NCBI GenBank assembly: GCA_963921195.1
Contig: OY992540.1
Location: forward strand, 10,281,266 to 10,345,265
Direction: 5' to 3'
Origin: Pegoplata infirma
Taxonomy: Eukaryota; Arthropoda; Insecta; Diptera; Anthomyiidae
DNA length: 64,000 nucleotides
This document shows positions 54,651 through 63,893 of the stretch, piece after piece. The position numbers and the translations under genes are program-made. The notes beneath the pieces were generated by a model that was not told the origin of the DNA, did not search any database, and saw only the letters and a program-made list of their open reading frames with translations. Numbering within the stretch: the stretch's first letter is position 1; every line of letters begins with the position of its first letter.

Positions 54651-54660
54651 AGGTCACGAA

Positions 54661-54790
54661 ATCCGTTTTTTTATAACCTTCAACCACACTAAGGGATTAT
54701 ACTCGCTTTGCAATTTCGTGTAATGCATCGAAATAGCGGTCTCGGACGACAAAAAAGTATTTATTTATATTATCCTGCAAACATTTGGAA
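54661..54790 (+). mobile_element. mini-me-like fragment
   Basis: ACCTTCAACCACACTAAGGG, TATACTCGCTTTGCAATTTC, GTGTAATGCATCGAAATAGC, GGTCTCGGACGAC, then AAAAAGTATTTATTTATATT: the 5' end of a family A/C type copy, diverged. Confidence 0.55.
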
Positions 54791-54894
54791 GAAATATTTC
54801 CCGAGAGAAATTGTGGCAATATATTTTTTTACTGTGAACCAACACTCAGGGGATGCCCCTTATAAATGCAATGTGTTGGTATTAGAAAAATAGG

Positions 54895-55590
54895 TTACGA
54901 GGAGAAGGAAAGAGGGAGATGTGTTTGTGGACATTTAATTTTCTCTGTAATGCGTTGTGCGATACTTTGGAGAGTCGACACCGAAAGGATGTGGTCTGCT
55001 GGTAAGGCGATTACTTCGCCCATTTCAGCTGAACACTTACCGTGATAATATTGAAAGAACATTGACGCACAACCCACATTCCGATGATGCTGCTTCAACG
55101 CACTCATTTGCATCCGATCAAGAAGCTTCAAGATAAACTTTGAAACACCTGCCCAAATATGGAATTTGTAGTCCATTTTTTGGACGGTATAAATAGTGAG
55201 GATATCAGATGGAGTGAAGAAATTCGTGCACCGTTTTAAGAAACCAAAACATTCGAATGCTTCTTTCGACACTTGAAACACATGTTAGTTCAAACAAATA
55301 TCACATTGGATTTTCATGCCTAGAACATCAAGTGTGTCCGATTCCTCAATAGCTATACCAGCCATGAATACAGATGACGCTGATTCCACAAGCCGTCTGT
55401 GGGTCAACATACAACATTGGGTCTTACGAGCATTAAAATCGTAAGGTCATGATTGAGTGTGTCATTTATGTTCTGCCTCATAGCTTTAACCTCAGTAAGG
55501 CTTAGTCAATGATTAAAGGAACATGAATGAAAAATGTTGCTGTCATCTGCGAAAGAATAGAGAGGATTCACAAAAATTAATTATTCGTGC
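54895..55590 (-). pseudogene. Non-LTR RT, CR1/L2-like type, 3' half with FADD box
   Basis: On the minus strand PLYSFADDSNIFHS (near 55,555) is the catalytic YxDD box of reverse transcriptase. After several stops comes an open 128-codon stretch (54,895-55,281): FQVSKEAFECFGFLKRCTNF, FTPSDILTIYTVQKMDYKFH, IWAGVSKFILKLLDRMQ, HHRNVGCASMFFQYYHGKCS. These blocks are the familiar C-terminal part of CR1/Jockey-superfamily ORF2 proteins (YNSHIWAGAS..LDR.Q, HRRNVA..LFYRYY.G). A different family from Q, R and S: no RNase H follows. Pseudogene; no 5' part in the window. Confidence 0.78.
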
Positions 55591-56039
55591 CACCCTAATG
55601 AGTGTATACGGTTACACAAAAACAGGGCTAATGTTACCATTTTGACTGTCCTTGTTAAAAAAAAATTAACTCAAGTAGTGCTACAATTATGAGCACATTT
55701 GTATGTATTATAGAATATATTACATACTATATAATACATTATATACATTCAGTGGCGGGTACAGCTTTTGGGTTTGGGGGGGGGAAATTTTTTTTACTTC
55801 AAAAAAAAATCATAATTTCACCTTTGTTGACGAGCAAAAAAAAGGAATTCGTTTTTTTTACAAAAAAAGTGATGGGAAAGCTATAAAATCATCAAATTTA
55901 TTAGTTTTTTTGCCGAAGTAGGGTGTTTTTCATCTTCATATTTCGTTTAGATCATTTTTTTTTAATTTGTTTTAAAAGAGAAGCGTATATTTTTCGTATA
56001 CATAATTTTTTAATAGAAGAAATTCTCCCTACATAGAAA
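55591..56039. other. Low-complexity DNA with a long G/T/A tract
   Basis: GGGTTTGGGGGGGGGAAATT at 55,770 resembles the G-rich block of mini-me A, but its hairpins are absent. Otherwise AT-rich. Confidence 0.4.
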
Positions 56040-57450
56040 ACATCAGATGTTGACACATTTTTCGTGAAAAAATTATTTTTCGTATAGAAAAATTTTCAAA
56101 TTTTTAAAAGAAAATTTTATATTTTTCGTATATATAAGAAGAGTCTAAATCTGAGAATTTTTTAATAGAAGAAATTCATCCTACAAAGAAAATATTAGAT
56201 TTTGAGACATTTTTCGTGAATTTTTTTTTTAAAGGGAAAATGTCTCAAAATATAATGCTTTCTTTTTACGAAAAATGTCTCAGAATCTGAGACTTTTTTC
56301 GTATAGAAAAATTTTCAGATTCTAAGAATTTTTTTCCACAGAAATAGTGTCAGATTCTAAGATATTTTACTACAGAAAAAGTCTCATATTTTAAAGCATT
56401 ATTAAGACATTTTTCCTATAGAGAGGTCTCTGATTATTAGATTTGTTTCGTACTGAAAAAATTTTAGATTCTGAGACCTTTTTTCTATAGAAAAAGTCTT
56501 AGATTCTTCGACTTTTTTCCAATAGAAAAAGTCTTAGATTCTAAGACCTTTTTCCTAAAGAAAAAGTTTCAAATTCTGAGATCTTATTCCTAAAGAAAAA
56601 GGCTCAGATTCTTAGACCTTTTTCCTAAAGAAAAAGTCTCAGATTCTGGGAGCTTTTTCTTATAAAGAAAAAGTTAAAAATTCTGGCACTTTTTCTCTAA
56701 AGAAGAAGTAACAGATTATGAGACATCTTACTGATTCTGAAATCTTTTCCGATTCTAAGACACTTTTCCTATAGAAAAAGTCGGAGATTCTGTGACCCTT
56801 TCCTAACAAAAAAGTCCCAGATTCGGAAATGTTTTTCTTATAGAAAACGTCACAGACTTTAAGACCTTTTTCCTATAGAAAGATCATAGATTCTGAGACC
56901 TGTTTCCTATAGAAAAAGTCTGAAATTCTGAGACATTTTTCTGAGATTCTGAGACCTTATTCCTATAAAAAAAAGTCTTAAATTCTAATACCTTTTCCCA
57001 TTGAAAGAGTCGCAGGTTCTGCGACCTTCTACCAATTCAGTAAGTTTCAACTTCTGAGACTATTTGTCAACAAAGTCTCAGACTTTGAGACCTTTTTCTT
57101 TTTAAAAAAGACTTAGATTCTGAGACCTTTTTCCTTAAAATAAGTCTAAAATTCTGAAATTCTGAGACTTTTTTCACATCCCTTTTTAAAAAAGTCTCAA
57201 GGTCGCAGAACTTCTACCAATTCAGTAAGTTTCAACTTCTGAGACTATTTTTCAACAATAAAAAGTCTCAGACTTTGAGACCTTTTTCATTTTAACCAAT
57301 TCTAAGGTTCTGAGACCTTTTTCCTTAAAATAAGTCTCAAATTCAAAAATTCGGAGACCTTTTTCCCATCGAAAAATTCTTCTGCGACCTTTTTCCTATA
57401 AATAAGTTTTGAGACCTTTTTCACATAAAAAAGTCTCAGATTCAGTTTAT
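56040..57450. repeat. 1.4-kb minisatellite of palindromic units (TCTCAGATTCTGAGA type)
   Basis: Over 30 diverged copies of about 35-40 bp, each with AGAAAAAGTCTCAGATTC and TGAGACCTTTTTCCTATAG parts. The unit is close to self-complementary. A related short array is at 19,310-19,620. One internal segment (GTTTCAACTTCTGAGACTAT at 57,045 and 57,230) is duplicated with a spacing near 185 bp. Confidence 0.85.
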
Positions 57451-57851
57451 TCTTTAGAAAAAAATTTTAAAATAGTTTAACATATGTATGAGAGTTCGAC
57501 AATCAACATTTTTAAAATTTTAAGATATTTTTCCATTGCTATGTAGAAGACAAACATTTTTTATATAAGCCAAATTAAGATCCTGTAACATTTTTCAATG
57601 CAAAAAAGCATATTCTAAGTAATTTGTTTATGTCAAAATTCGTAATAAGATTGGCAGATATTTTTCACAGAAAATTTTCAGATTAATTCACTTTTTTCTT
57701 AAAAAATTTAAAAATTTTCGCTATTAAAATTTTCAGATTTTTTTCTATGAAAAATTTTTGGACTTCGAGATTTTTTTAGAAAATTTTCTTCTTTCTTTTT
57801 CTTTCCTTTTCTTTATTTTTTTTTTTCCTTTTCTTCCTTTTTCTTCTTTTT
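57451..57851. other. AT-rich edge of the minisatellite and a T/C-rich run
   Basis: Decayed CTGAGA-type units fade out. A pyrimidine-rich stretch (TTTCTTTTTCTTTCCTTTTC) occupies 57,788-57,850. Confidence 0.45.
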
Positions 57852-58541
57852 ATACCCTCCAACCACAGTATGGGGGTATACTCACTTTGTCATTCCGTTT
57901 GTAACGCATAAAAATATCGGTCGGGGACCCCATAAAGTATATATATTATTGATCTATGATCGATTTTAAGTCATTCTATGAATGTCCGTCCGTCCGTCCG
58001 TCCGTCCGTCCGTCTGTATAAAACACGATTCAGTCCAAAATAATAGAGCTAGACTCCTGAAAATTGGCACGAATGTGTCTCTTGGTCATAGGCCGGTTAA
58101 GTTCGGAAATGGGTAAAATCGGATCAGGGGGAAAAAAGTTCCCCCTTAAAGAACTTAAAAAAAGTCTCAAAAAACGCAATTTTTTACAGCTTTTTTTGCA
58201 TTGTTGTTAAACAAATGAAATCTTTTTATGTCAGAAGGTGTTCAAAGTCCTGCACTTAGACCCCGGGGGCTACAAAATTAAGTTTTTTTTTTGCCCGCCC
58301 CCTTTTGTGGGCGTGGATTTAAAAAAATCATAAAAATTATGAGAAAATGGTATTACTAAAGTTAAAAAAGCATAACAAATAAATTAGTTAACATTTATCG
58401 CGATGGGGAAGGTATCCCCAACCACCCCCACATAGCCCCCTCCCCCAAAAAAAAAGGCCTCTGAATTTTTTTAAATATATTTTAACATGTTGGAGGGTAT
58501 CAAAGATTCGGCACAGCCGAATTTAACACTCTCACTTGTTT
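57852..58541 (+). mobile_element. mini-me-like family A, copy 7, complete (690 bp)
   Basis: TATACCCTCCAACCACAG, ATGGGGGTATACTCACTTTG, CATTCCGTTTGTAACGCATA, GACCCCATAAAGTATATATA, core TGATCTATGATCGATTTTAA, then GTCC repeated six times plus GTCTGT, GGGGGAAAAAAGTTCCCCC hairpin, CGCCCCCTTTTGTGGGCGTG, GGAGGGTATCAAAGATTCGG, hairpin TTCGGCACAGCCGAA, TCTCACTTGT. The best example of the family here. Confidence 0.88.
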
Positions 58542-58947
58542 TTTCTTTTTTTTTCTTTTTTTTCCTTTTTTTTTCTTTTCGAAATTTGGTCTGGGGGGGG
58601 AAATTTCCCCTTTTTCCCCCCCCTTGTACCCGCGCATGTATACATTTGTCCCTTAGTATACGGCATACAAAATAAAAAAAAAAAATTTAAATTTCAACTA
58701 CTCTTTTCTATAATCATAATACTTTTTTTTGTTAGATTTTGTAAAAATTTGTTATTATTCTCAAAAATTAATTGGGTTGGCTTTGGAATTTAAGCCTGAT
58801 TTCTGTTAGAATCTACGATTAATAAAACTTGGGAACATGAATCCAATTTTCCACGAACTGCATCTGCGATTAAGCTACAAAAAATATGAACTCGAAACAC
58901 CAAAACATCAAGGAACATAAAGACGTCTGATAAAAAGAAATATATGG
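58542..58947. other. T/C-rich then unique AT-rich DNA
   Basis: TTTTCTTTTTTTTTCCTTTT and a GGTCTGGGGGGGGAAATTTC block at 58,590. No ends of a known element. ORFs here are homopolymeric. Confidence 0.4.
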
Positions 58948-59068
58948 CCTAATTCTGGAAAACGCAAAACGCCGTGTTGTCAAAATTTCATTACAATTTG
59001 TTGTTGTAACAAAAACAAATTACACAGAAATTTTGACATTGCGGCGCGTTGCGTTGTACAAAATTAGG
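58948..59068. repeat. Hairpin element, about 121 bp
   Basis: CCTAATTCTGGAAAACGCAA pairs with TTGCGTTGTACAAAATTAGG, CAAAATTTC with GAAATTTTG, and AATTTGTTGTTGTAAC with its inverse. No ORF. Confidence 0.75.
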
Positions 59069-59085
59069 GGGATAGTATTTTACTA

Positions 59086-59405
59086 ATGTAAATAAAATAA
59101 TTGAGCTCGAGGTCTGTTATTTAAATTAATTTTTATTTTATTTCTCCGATATTTTGAAATTCATCGAAGTTCATCCTCAGGGACACTTGTAAAAATTACA
59201 CAAACAAAATAAACTTTAAGCTATAGTTGTTTTAACATCGTCGTATGGAGTGCAATAACATACGATGATGTTAAAACAACTATAGTTTAAAGTTTACTTT
59301 GTTTGGGTAATTTTTACAAGTGTCCCTGAGGATGAAATTCGAAATATCGGAGAAATAAAATAAAAATTATTTAAAACAGACCTCGAACTCAATTATTTCA
59401 TTTAC
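59086..59405. mobile_element. Foldback MITE with about 145-bp arms
   Basis: Arms 59,086-59,246 and 59,258-59,405 are inverted copies (AATAATTGAGCTCGAGGTCT / AGACCTCGAACTCAATTATT; CAGGGACACTTGTAAAAATT / AATTTTTACAAGTGTCCCTG; TAGTTGTTTTAACATCGTCG / ACGATGATGTTAAAACAACT) around a loop of about 10 bases. Pairing is over 90 percent by eye. Confidence 0.85.
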
Positions 59406-59759
59406 TTTACAAATTTAAAGGTCGAATAAATACAATATTAAATTCATAATCATTTACTCTTATGCCCTTTCATAAGCTCAAATCTCGTTGAGATTTCTTC
59501 GATCGAAATCTTGTTTGAAAGAGATTTTATATTAGATGTGAATGAGTCATTAAAGACTTTTCAGTTGTTTAATATATGAATTTTATGAACCACAAAATTT
59601 TCTGAATAACACCGTATACTAAAGCAATAGTGTTACAATTATTGTACATTAGTATATTTGTATAGTAGCCCGAGTGAAAATAATTGCAAAATATTAAGGT
59701 CTTTAACAACAGCCAGTCAAATTTTCCGCAGAAAATATTTATAGAAGATTGTAAAAACA
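59406..59759. other. Intronic DNA, nothing recognised
   Basis: AT-rich, with no repeat shared in the window. Confidence 0.4.
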
Positions 59760-60092
59760 GGCACGCTCGCTACGTATCTGAACAAGGTGAATATAGTAGC
59801 TGTCATAAGTATTACTGGAGCACGTAGGAAAACGTCCACACACGCTTTATGTAGGATTCTAGGACGTTTAGCTTACTGGTTGCGCACGACCACCAGTGCA
59901 CCGCTGTGCTTATGGGAATATCTAACTAGGACTATTGTAGGAGTTGTGGGGAAGTGGAGGAGGATTCAGTGAAGCACTTGCTGTGTGTACGTCCGGGTCT
60001 AATGAAGCGGCTCCTTAAGCACAAGATTTTTTTAAGGCAAAGATTTTTCGATGATCTGCTTTTCCTACTTTTTATGTGAATGTCCGGGGGGT
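59760..60092 (+). pseudogene. Non-LTR family R, copy 2, left part
   Basis: TTATGGGAATATCTAACTAG, GACTATTGTAGGAGTTGTGG, GTGAAGCACTTGC, GTCCGGGTCTAATGAAGCGG, TTTTTCGATGATCTGC: the C-terminal zinc-knuckle region of family R (compare 54,330-54,460). It is split by the hAT at 60,101 and continues at 63,126. Confidence 0.72.
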
Positions 60093-60517
60093 CTGATCAA
60101 TAGAGTCCGACCGAACTCACTTTGTCAGACCGAACCCGAACCCGAACTTCGGTTAATTTTGCAAAGTTCGGCCGAACCCGAACCTGTACCCGAACTTTTT
60201 TTTTTTATTGAAAAAAAAATATAACAAATTCATAACCATAGAGTATACATAGAGGCGAAGGCGTCAAAAATTGAATTGTCAAAGTACAACTTGTATACAT
60301 GTATTTGTTGACAAAGTACGACTTGTAAACATGTATTGTGTGGTGAATTCACATCGACAACGTACGTGTGAAAAATTAGAAAAAGATAGCAATATTGTTT
60401 TTTCTTTCACCTTCGCCTCTATGTTTCTCTATGTTCATAACATTTAAACAAAGTTTTTTTTTAATAGTTGTACTATTTTATAGTTAAACAAGTAAGAAAG
60501 TTATAGTCGATCAAGAC

Positions 60518-61047
60518 TAGAGATGCGCGCGTGACACGAATTTTTCGTGATTCACGTGATTCACGCGTGAATCACGCGTGATCGTGAGTGAAATTTATTT
60601 TTACTCACGTGATCGTGAGTGCGCGTGATTAGAAAAAATAGTTTCGTGCGTGAGCGTGCGTGAGTAATTTTTGTTTCGTGAGTTTGCGTGATTGTTTTGT
60701 GCTGTTTGAAACAGAAAACAAGTAAAAGAAATCGTCAGAATATTGATTTTAGAGGGAAATTAATAAAAAATTGTGATTTAAATTAATTTTGATTATTGTT
60801 TTACGGAAAATCAATACTTTTCGTGCAAAATCGAAAAAAGTAAAAAAAAAAATTTGTTAATTTTAATTTCGTGAGTCTCCGTGAGCGTGATTATTTCGTG
60901 AGCGTGAGAAAAATTTTAGTTACTCACGTGAGCGTGCGTGAACGTGAGCAGAAAAAATTATTTCGTGCGTGATCGTGCGTGAGCAATATTTTTATTTCGT
61001 GAGCGTGAGCGTGCGTGAGTCAAAATTCACTCACGCGCCCATCTCTA
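60518..61047. mobile_element. hAT-like element hAT-c, copy 1, 530 bp
   Basis: Perfect 8-bp duplication ATCAAGAC (60,510-60,517 and 61,048-61,055). Ends TAGAGATGCGCGCGTGA / TCACGCGCCCATCTCTA. Both sides are arrays of GTGAGCGTGCGTGA and TCACGTGA units with many CACGTG hexamers. No ORF. The target lies inside the mini-me subterminal hairpin. Confidence 0.92.
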
Positions 61048-61585
61048 ATCAAGACCGACCATATGATACCCTACACCAGTGTTTTCCGGAAAATGGGTCC
61101 CAAGTCCAAACATGGACCGATCGTATCTGTCTTTTGTTAGATTTTTATTTAGTGTAGAAAACACATACAAATCAAATTTTAGTGGAATTGGTTTATTTTT
61201 TTGTTAATAGACCAGTTTAACTGAATATCGGTCGAAATTTTTATATGGGGGACTGAGTCCAAAAATGGTCCAATAATATTCCGATTTGATTAGATTACTA
61301 AAGTACACGTTTAACACCTAAAAATAAAATTTTTATCAAATATTTCCATTTTAATAAATTTTAAGGAAATTATGTAAATATCGGGAAGGTGGTTTGTATG
61401 GGGACTACCAGAAGGACTTACCCGATTCCTTTGAAATTTGGTATAATTTCCTGCTGAATTTCAAAGCGATATCTATTATAATACGGTTATTAGAGTCATT
61501 TAAGCCGAATCCAAAGGAGGCGTTTGTATGGGGTTAGGTCTTAACATGGACCGATTTTCTCCAATTTCAATAGGCTTCGTCCTTG

Positions 61586-62574
61586 CACTCAGAAAAAAAA
61601 ACTAACTAAAAAATGGTAAAATTAACTAAATCCAAGGAAAATTGATAATGATTTAGCTCCATTGCCATGTATTCCTACTTTTTAGTCCATATTTTTCTTT
61701 AAAATTAAGACCAATTTGAACTAGAAAGTGGGAAAAAATTTCCCATTTTTTAGTTAAAAAAAATTTTTGATGAGGACATTTTTCCTAAAAATTAGTTAAT
61801 TTCATATTTTTATTGGTTTATTTATAGAATCGAATGCGAATACACACAGAATTCTCATTATGTACATTTTTTATTTAAAATATAAAAAAACGTTTGTTTC
61901 TTATGTTCAAGTAATAAATTTCATTAGTTTTTAAAGTTAAATTACAACAAAGACTTTGTCTTTAACGTTTGTTCCCAAACTATGGGAAAACACGCCAAAG
62001 CCAAGGCATTTGTTGTGATTAAAATATTATTTTTTCCCTCACACATACATGTGTAGAAAAAAAATGTAAACATTAAATTTATTACTTGTTATACAAGACC
62101 AAACTCTCCTTTTCATATACTACAAATAATAAACAAAATGTGAACTACAAGCAAGCATGAAAAAAAAAATAAATCAACTAAACAATTTCATGTTATGAAA
62201 AATTTACTAAACTTGTGGAAAAAACTTCCTCAAATTAAAGAAGATAAATATGATAAACTAATTGGTAGGAAATTACGTCCTAAAACTGAATTTTTTGAAC
62301 TAAATTTTGTTTTAAGAAATATGTCTTAAAAATAAAGATTTTTTTTCATTTATTTAGGGAAAATTTCTTTGGCGGAAAGAATTTTTTCCATGTATTAGGG
62401 AATTCCATTTAAGGAAAATTATGGCCTATTTAACAGTCCATGAACTAAAATTTTTTCCTAAAAGTTGGGAAAATTTCCAAAATTTTAGTTAAATTTAACT
62501 AAAATGTGGGAAAATTTATAAACTATTTTGAAGAAATTTTTTCCAACGTTTAAGTTAATGGTTTTTTTTGAGTG
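61586..62574. mobile_element. TIR element family W with TG duplication, 989 bp
   Basis: CACTCAGAAAAAAAAACTAA and TTAATGGTTTTTTTTGAGTG ends. The two-base duplication is TG (61,584-61,585, 62,575-62,576) and its removal restores the mini-me sequence CCTTGGGCC. The interior is rich in TTAGTTAAATTT / AAATTAACTAAA and CCCATTTTTTAGT units. End design is like E, H and T, but the target is not TA. Confidence 0.72.
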
Positions 62575-63125
62575 TGGGCCAAAAAAAAAACTTAAGTTTC
62601 AAATTTCAAATCAATTGATTGAAAATTGCGACCTGTATCGTGCTTAAACCGATAGATGGACAGACGGACAGACGGACGGACATCGCTAAATCGACTCAAA
62701 AAGTAATTCTGAGTCGATCGGTATACTTGAAGGTAGGTCTAGGACCAATATTTCGGGTAGTTGCAAACATCAGCACAAACTCATTATACCCTGTACCACA
62801 GAGTGGTGTAGGGTATAAAAAATAATATTTTGTACTTTTATATACTTAAAAAATGTGAAAAAATATAGCTCTAGCTGATTTTTTTGGAAAAAATAATATT
62901 TCTTTTTAGCAATAGCCCGATTCGAGGTGTAGCGTAGTTGCACTGGTAATGTGGCTTAATTTTACGACAATAAATACAATACATACAAAAGTTCGGTGTT
63001 CGGTAAAGTTCGGCCAAAAATTGGCCGAACACCGAACAGTTGCCGAACGCCACTTTTTGCCGAACGCCACTTTTTGCCGAACTCCGTAACCGAACCCGAA
63101 CGTTCGGTCGGACACTACTGATCAA

Positions 63126-63325
63126 GTTTCGCCTTAAGCATTTTTCCATGACCTGGAATTGCTAAAGAGTGTCTCATGGACTAGTCTAGCAGAATATGTT
63201 AGGGAATTTGTGACAGCAAAGGAGTAGGAAATGATAATTAAGGGAATCAACAATGGGCCTTATGGCCTCCGAGTAAATTCGCCAAATGGCGGACTCCCGT
63301 CCAAACTAACCTAATATGGAAAGCA
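63126..63325 (+). pseudogene. Non-LTR family R, copy 2, right part and 3' end
   Basis: Continues from 60,092: CGCCTTAAGCATTTTTCCAT, GACCTGGAATTGCTAAAG, CTAGCAGAATATGTTAGG, GCCTTATGGCCTCCGAGTAA, ATTCGCCAAATGGCGG, then ACTAACCTAATATGG. This matches the 3' end of copy 1 at 54,480-54,648. Confidence 0.75.
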
Positions 63326-63835
63326 ACCTAACACCGCTTTCCTCGAGGTATCACTATGGATCCGAAAAGTTTTCAAATCTCTTTTGGGGATTTTGATCTC
63401 CTAGTTTTGTATTCAAAATACATTTTCGTGTTGACACTGTTCATCACAAATCATTTTCTCTCGGTATTATATAAATTTATATTTTTTCTTTTATGTCACT
63501 CACAATATTTTATTTTGTTATTATTTCATTATTATTATTATTATTTTAATAATATAATTCAAAATAAAGCTTTTGTCTTTCCCGTTTGTTTAGGATAATA
63601 ACAACTTTTGTTCAAGTCCTTTTTATGTTGTTTGCATACACATAAATACATAAATAATTCACATACATACACACAAATATACCACTACATCAACATAATA
63701 GTATGTAGTGTAAATTATAATTTCATTTGAATTTGTTTAAGTTTATTTAGTAAACTAATTACGAAAGAGTTATTATAGTGAAATTGCAAAATAATTTAAG
63801 TGAAGAAAAGGAAACAAAAACCAAAGGCCACTTAC
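63326..63835 (-). other. Intron DNA next to the start-codon exon
   Basis: About 500 bp of AT-rich, repeat-free sequence with a TTATTATTATTATTTTAATA run at 63,530. As the donor-proximal part of the first coding intron it may hold regulatory sites, but none is recognised. Confidence 0.5.
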
Positions 63836-63893
63836 CATGTGTTGATATTCGCTCTTCCGGTGAAGTCATTTTTTTAAATCCTATGTTGAAAAT
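63836..63893 (-). CDS. Start-codon exon of an unidentified minus-strand gene
   Basis: Seen: on the minus strand a pyrimidine-rich acceptor (CATTTTTTCTTTTAG) precedes this 58-base exon. It holds an ATG at 63,869 in a good insect context (AAAAAATG), reads MTSPEERISTH, and ends G|GTAAGTGG, a near-perfect donor. One base (G) of the next codon is left over. The exon at 30,206-30,318 begins with AT, so joining gives GAT (Asp) and the frame stays open. The bases before the ATG would be 5' UTR, so a further upstream exon is expected beyond the right edge. Composition differs from the flanking AT-rich DNA. I do not recognise the protein. The start is rich in polar and charged residues with no signal peptide or membrane segment. 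Inference: true coding exon of a long-intron gene. Confidence 0.72.

Larger units (their letters stand above)
60488..62820 (-). mobile_element. mini-me-like family B, copy 8, interrupted twice
   Basis: ACAAGTAAGAAAGTTATAGT, hairpin split at GTCGATCAAGAC | CGACC by hAT-c; ATACCCTACACCAGTG, CCATATTTC-type body, GGCTTCGTCCTTG | GGCC split by element W; GACGGACAGACGGACGGACA, TTCTGAGTCGATCGGTATAC, ACCACAGAGTGGTGTAGGGT. Confidence 0.82.
60101..63117. mobile_element. hAT-like element hAT-d with nested elements
   Basis: Perfect 8-bp duplication CTGATCAA (60,093-60,100 and 63,118-63,125). Ends TAGAGTCCGACCGAAC / GTTCGGTCGGACACTA. Subterminal arrays of CCGAACCCGAACC and GCCGAACGCCACTTTTT units echo the TIR. 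A mini-me B with two further insertions sits inside (60,488-62,820). Own sequence about 690 bp; no transposase. Confidence 0.9.
30319..63835 (-). other. First coding intron, about 33.5 kb
   Basis: This is the interval between the two matching-phase exons. It is filled with nested transposons described separately. Islands without recognisable repeats lie near 34.2-35.9, 38.4-39.4, 45.2-46.5, 52.9-53.6 and 63.3-63.8 kb. Long TE-loaded first introns are common in large fly genomes. Alternative exons inside cannot be excluded without transcript data. Confidence 0.65.
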
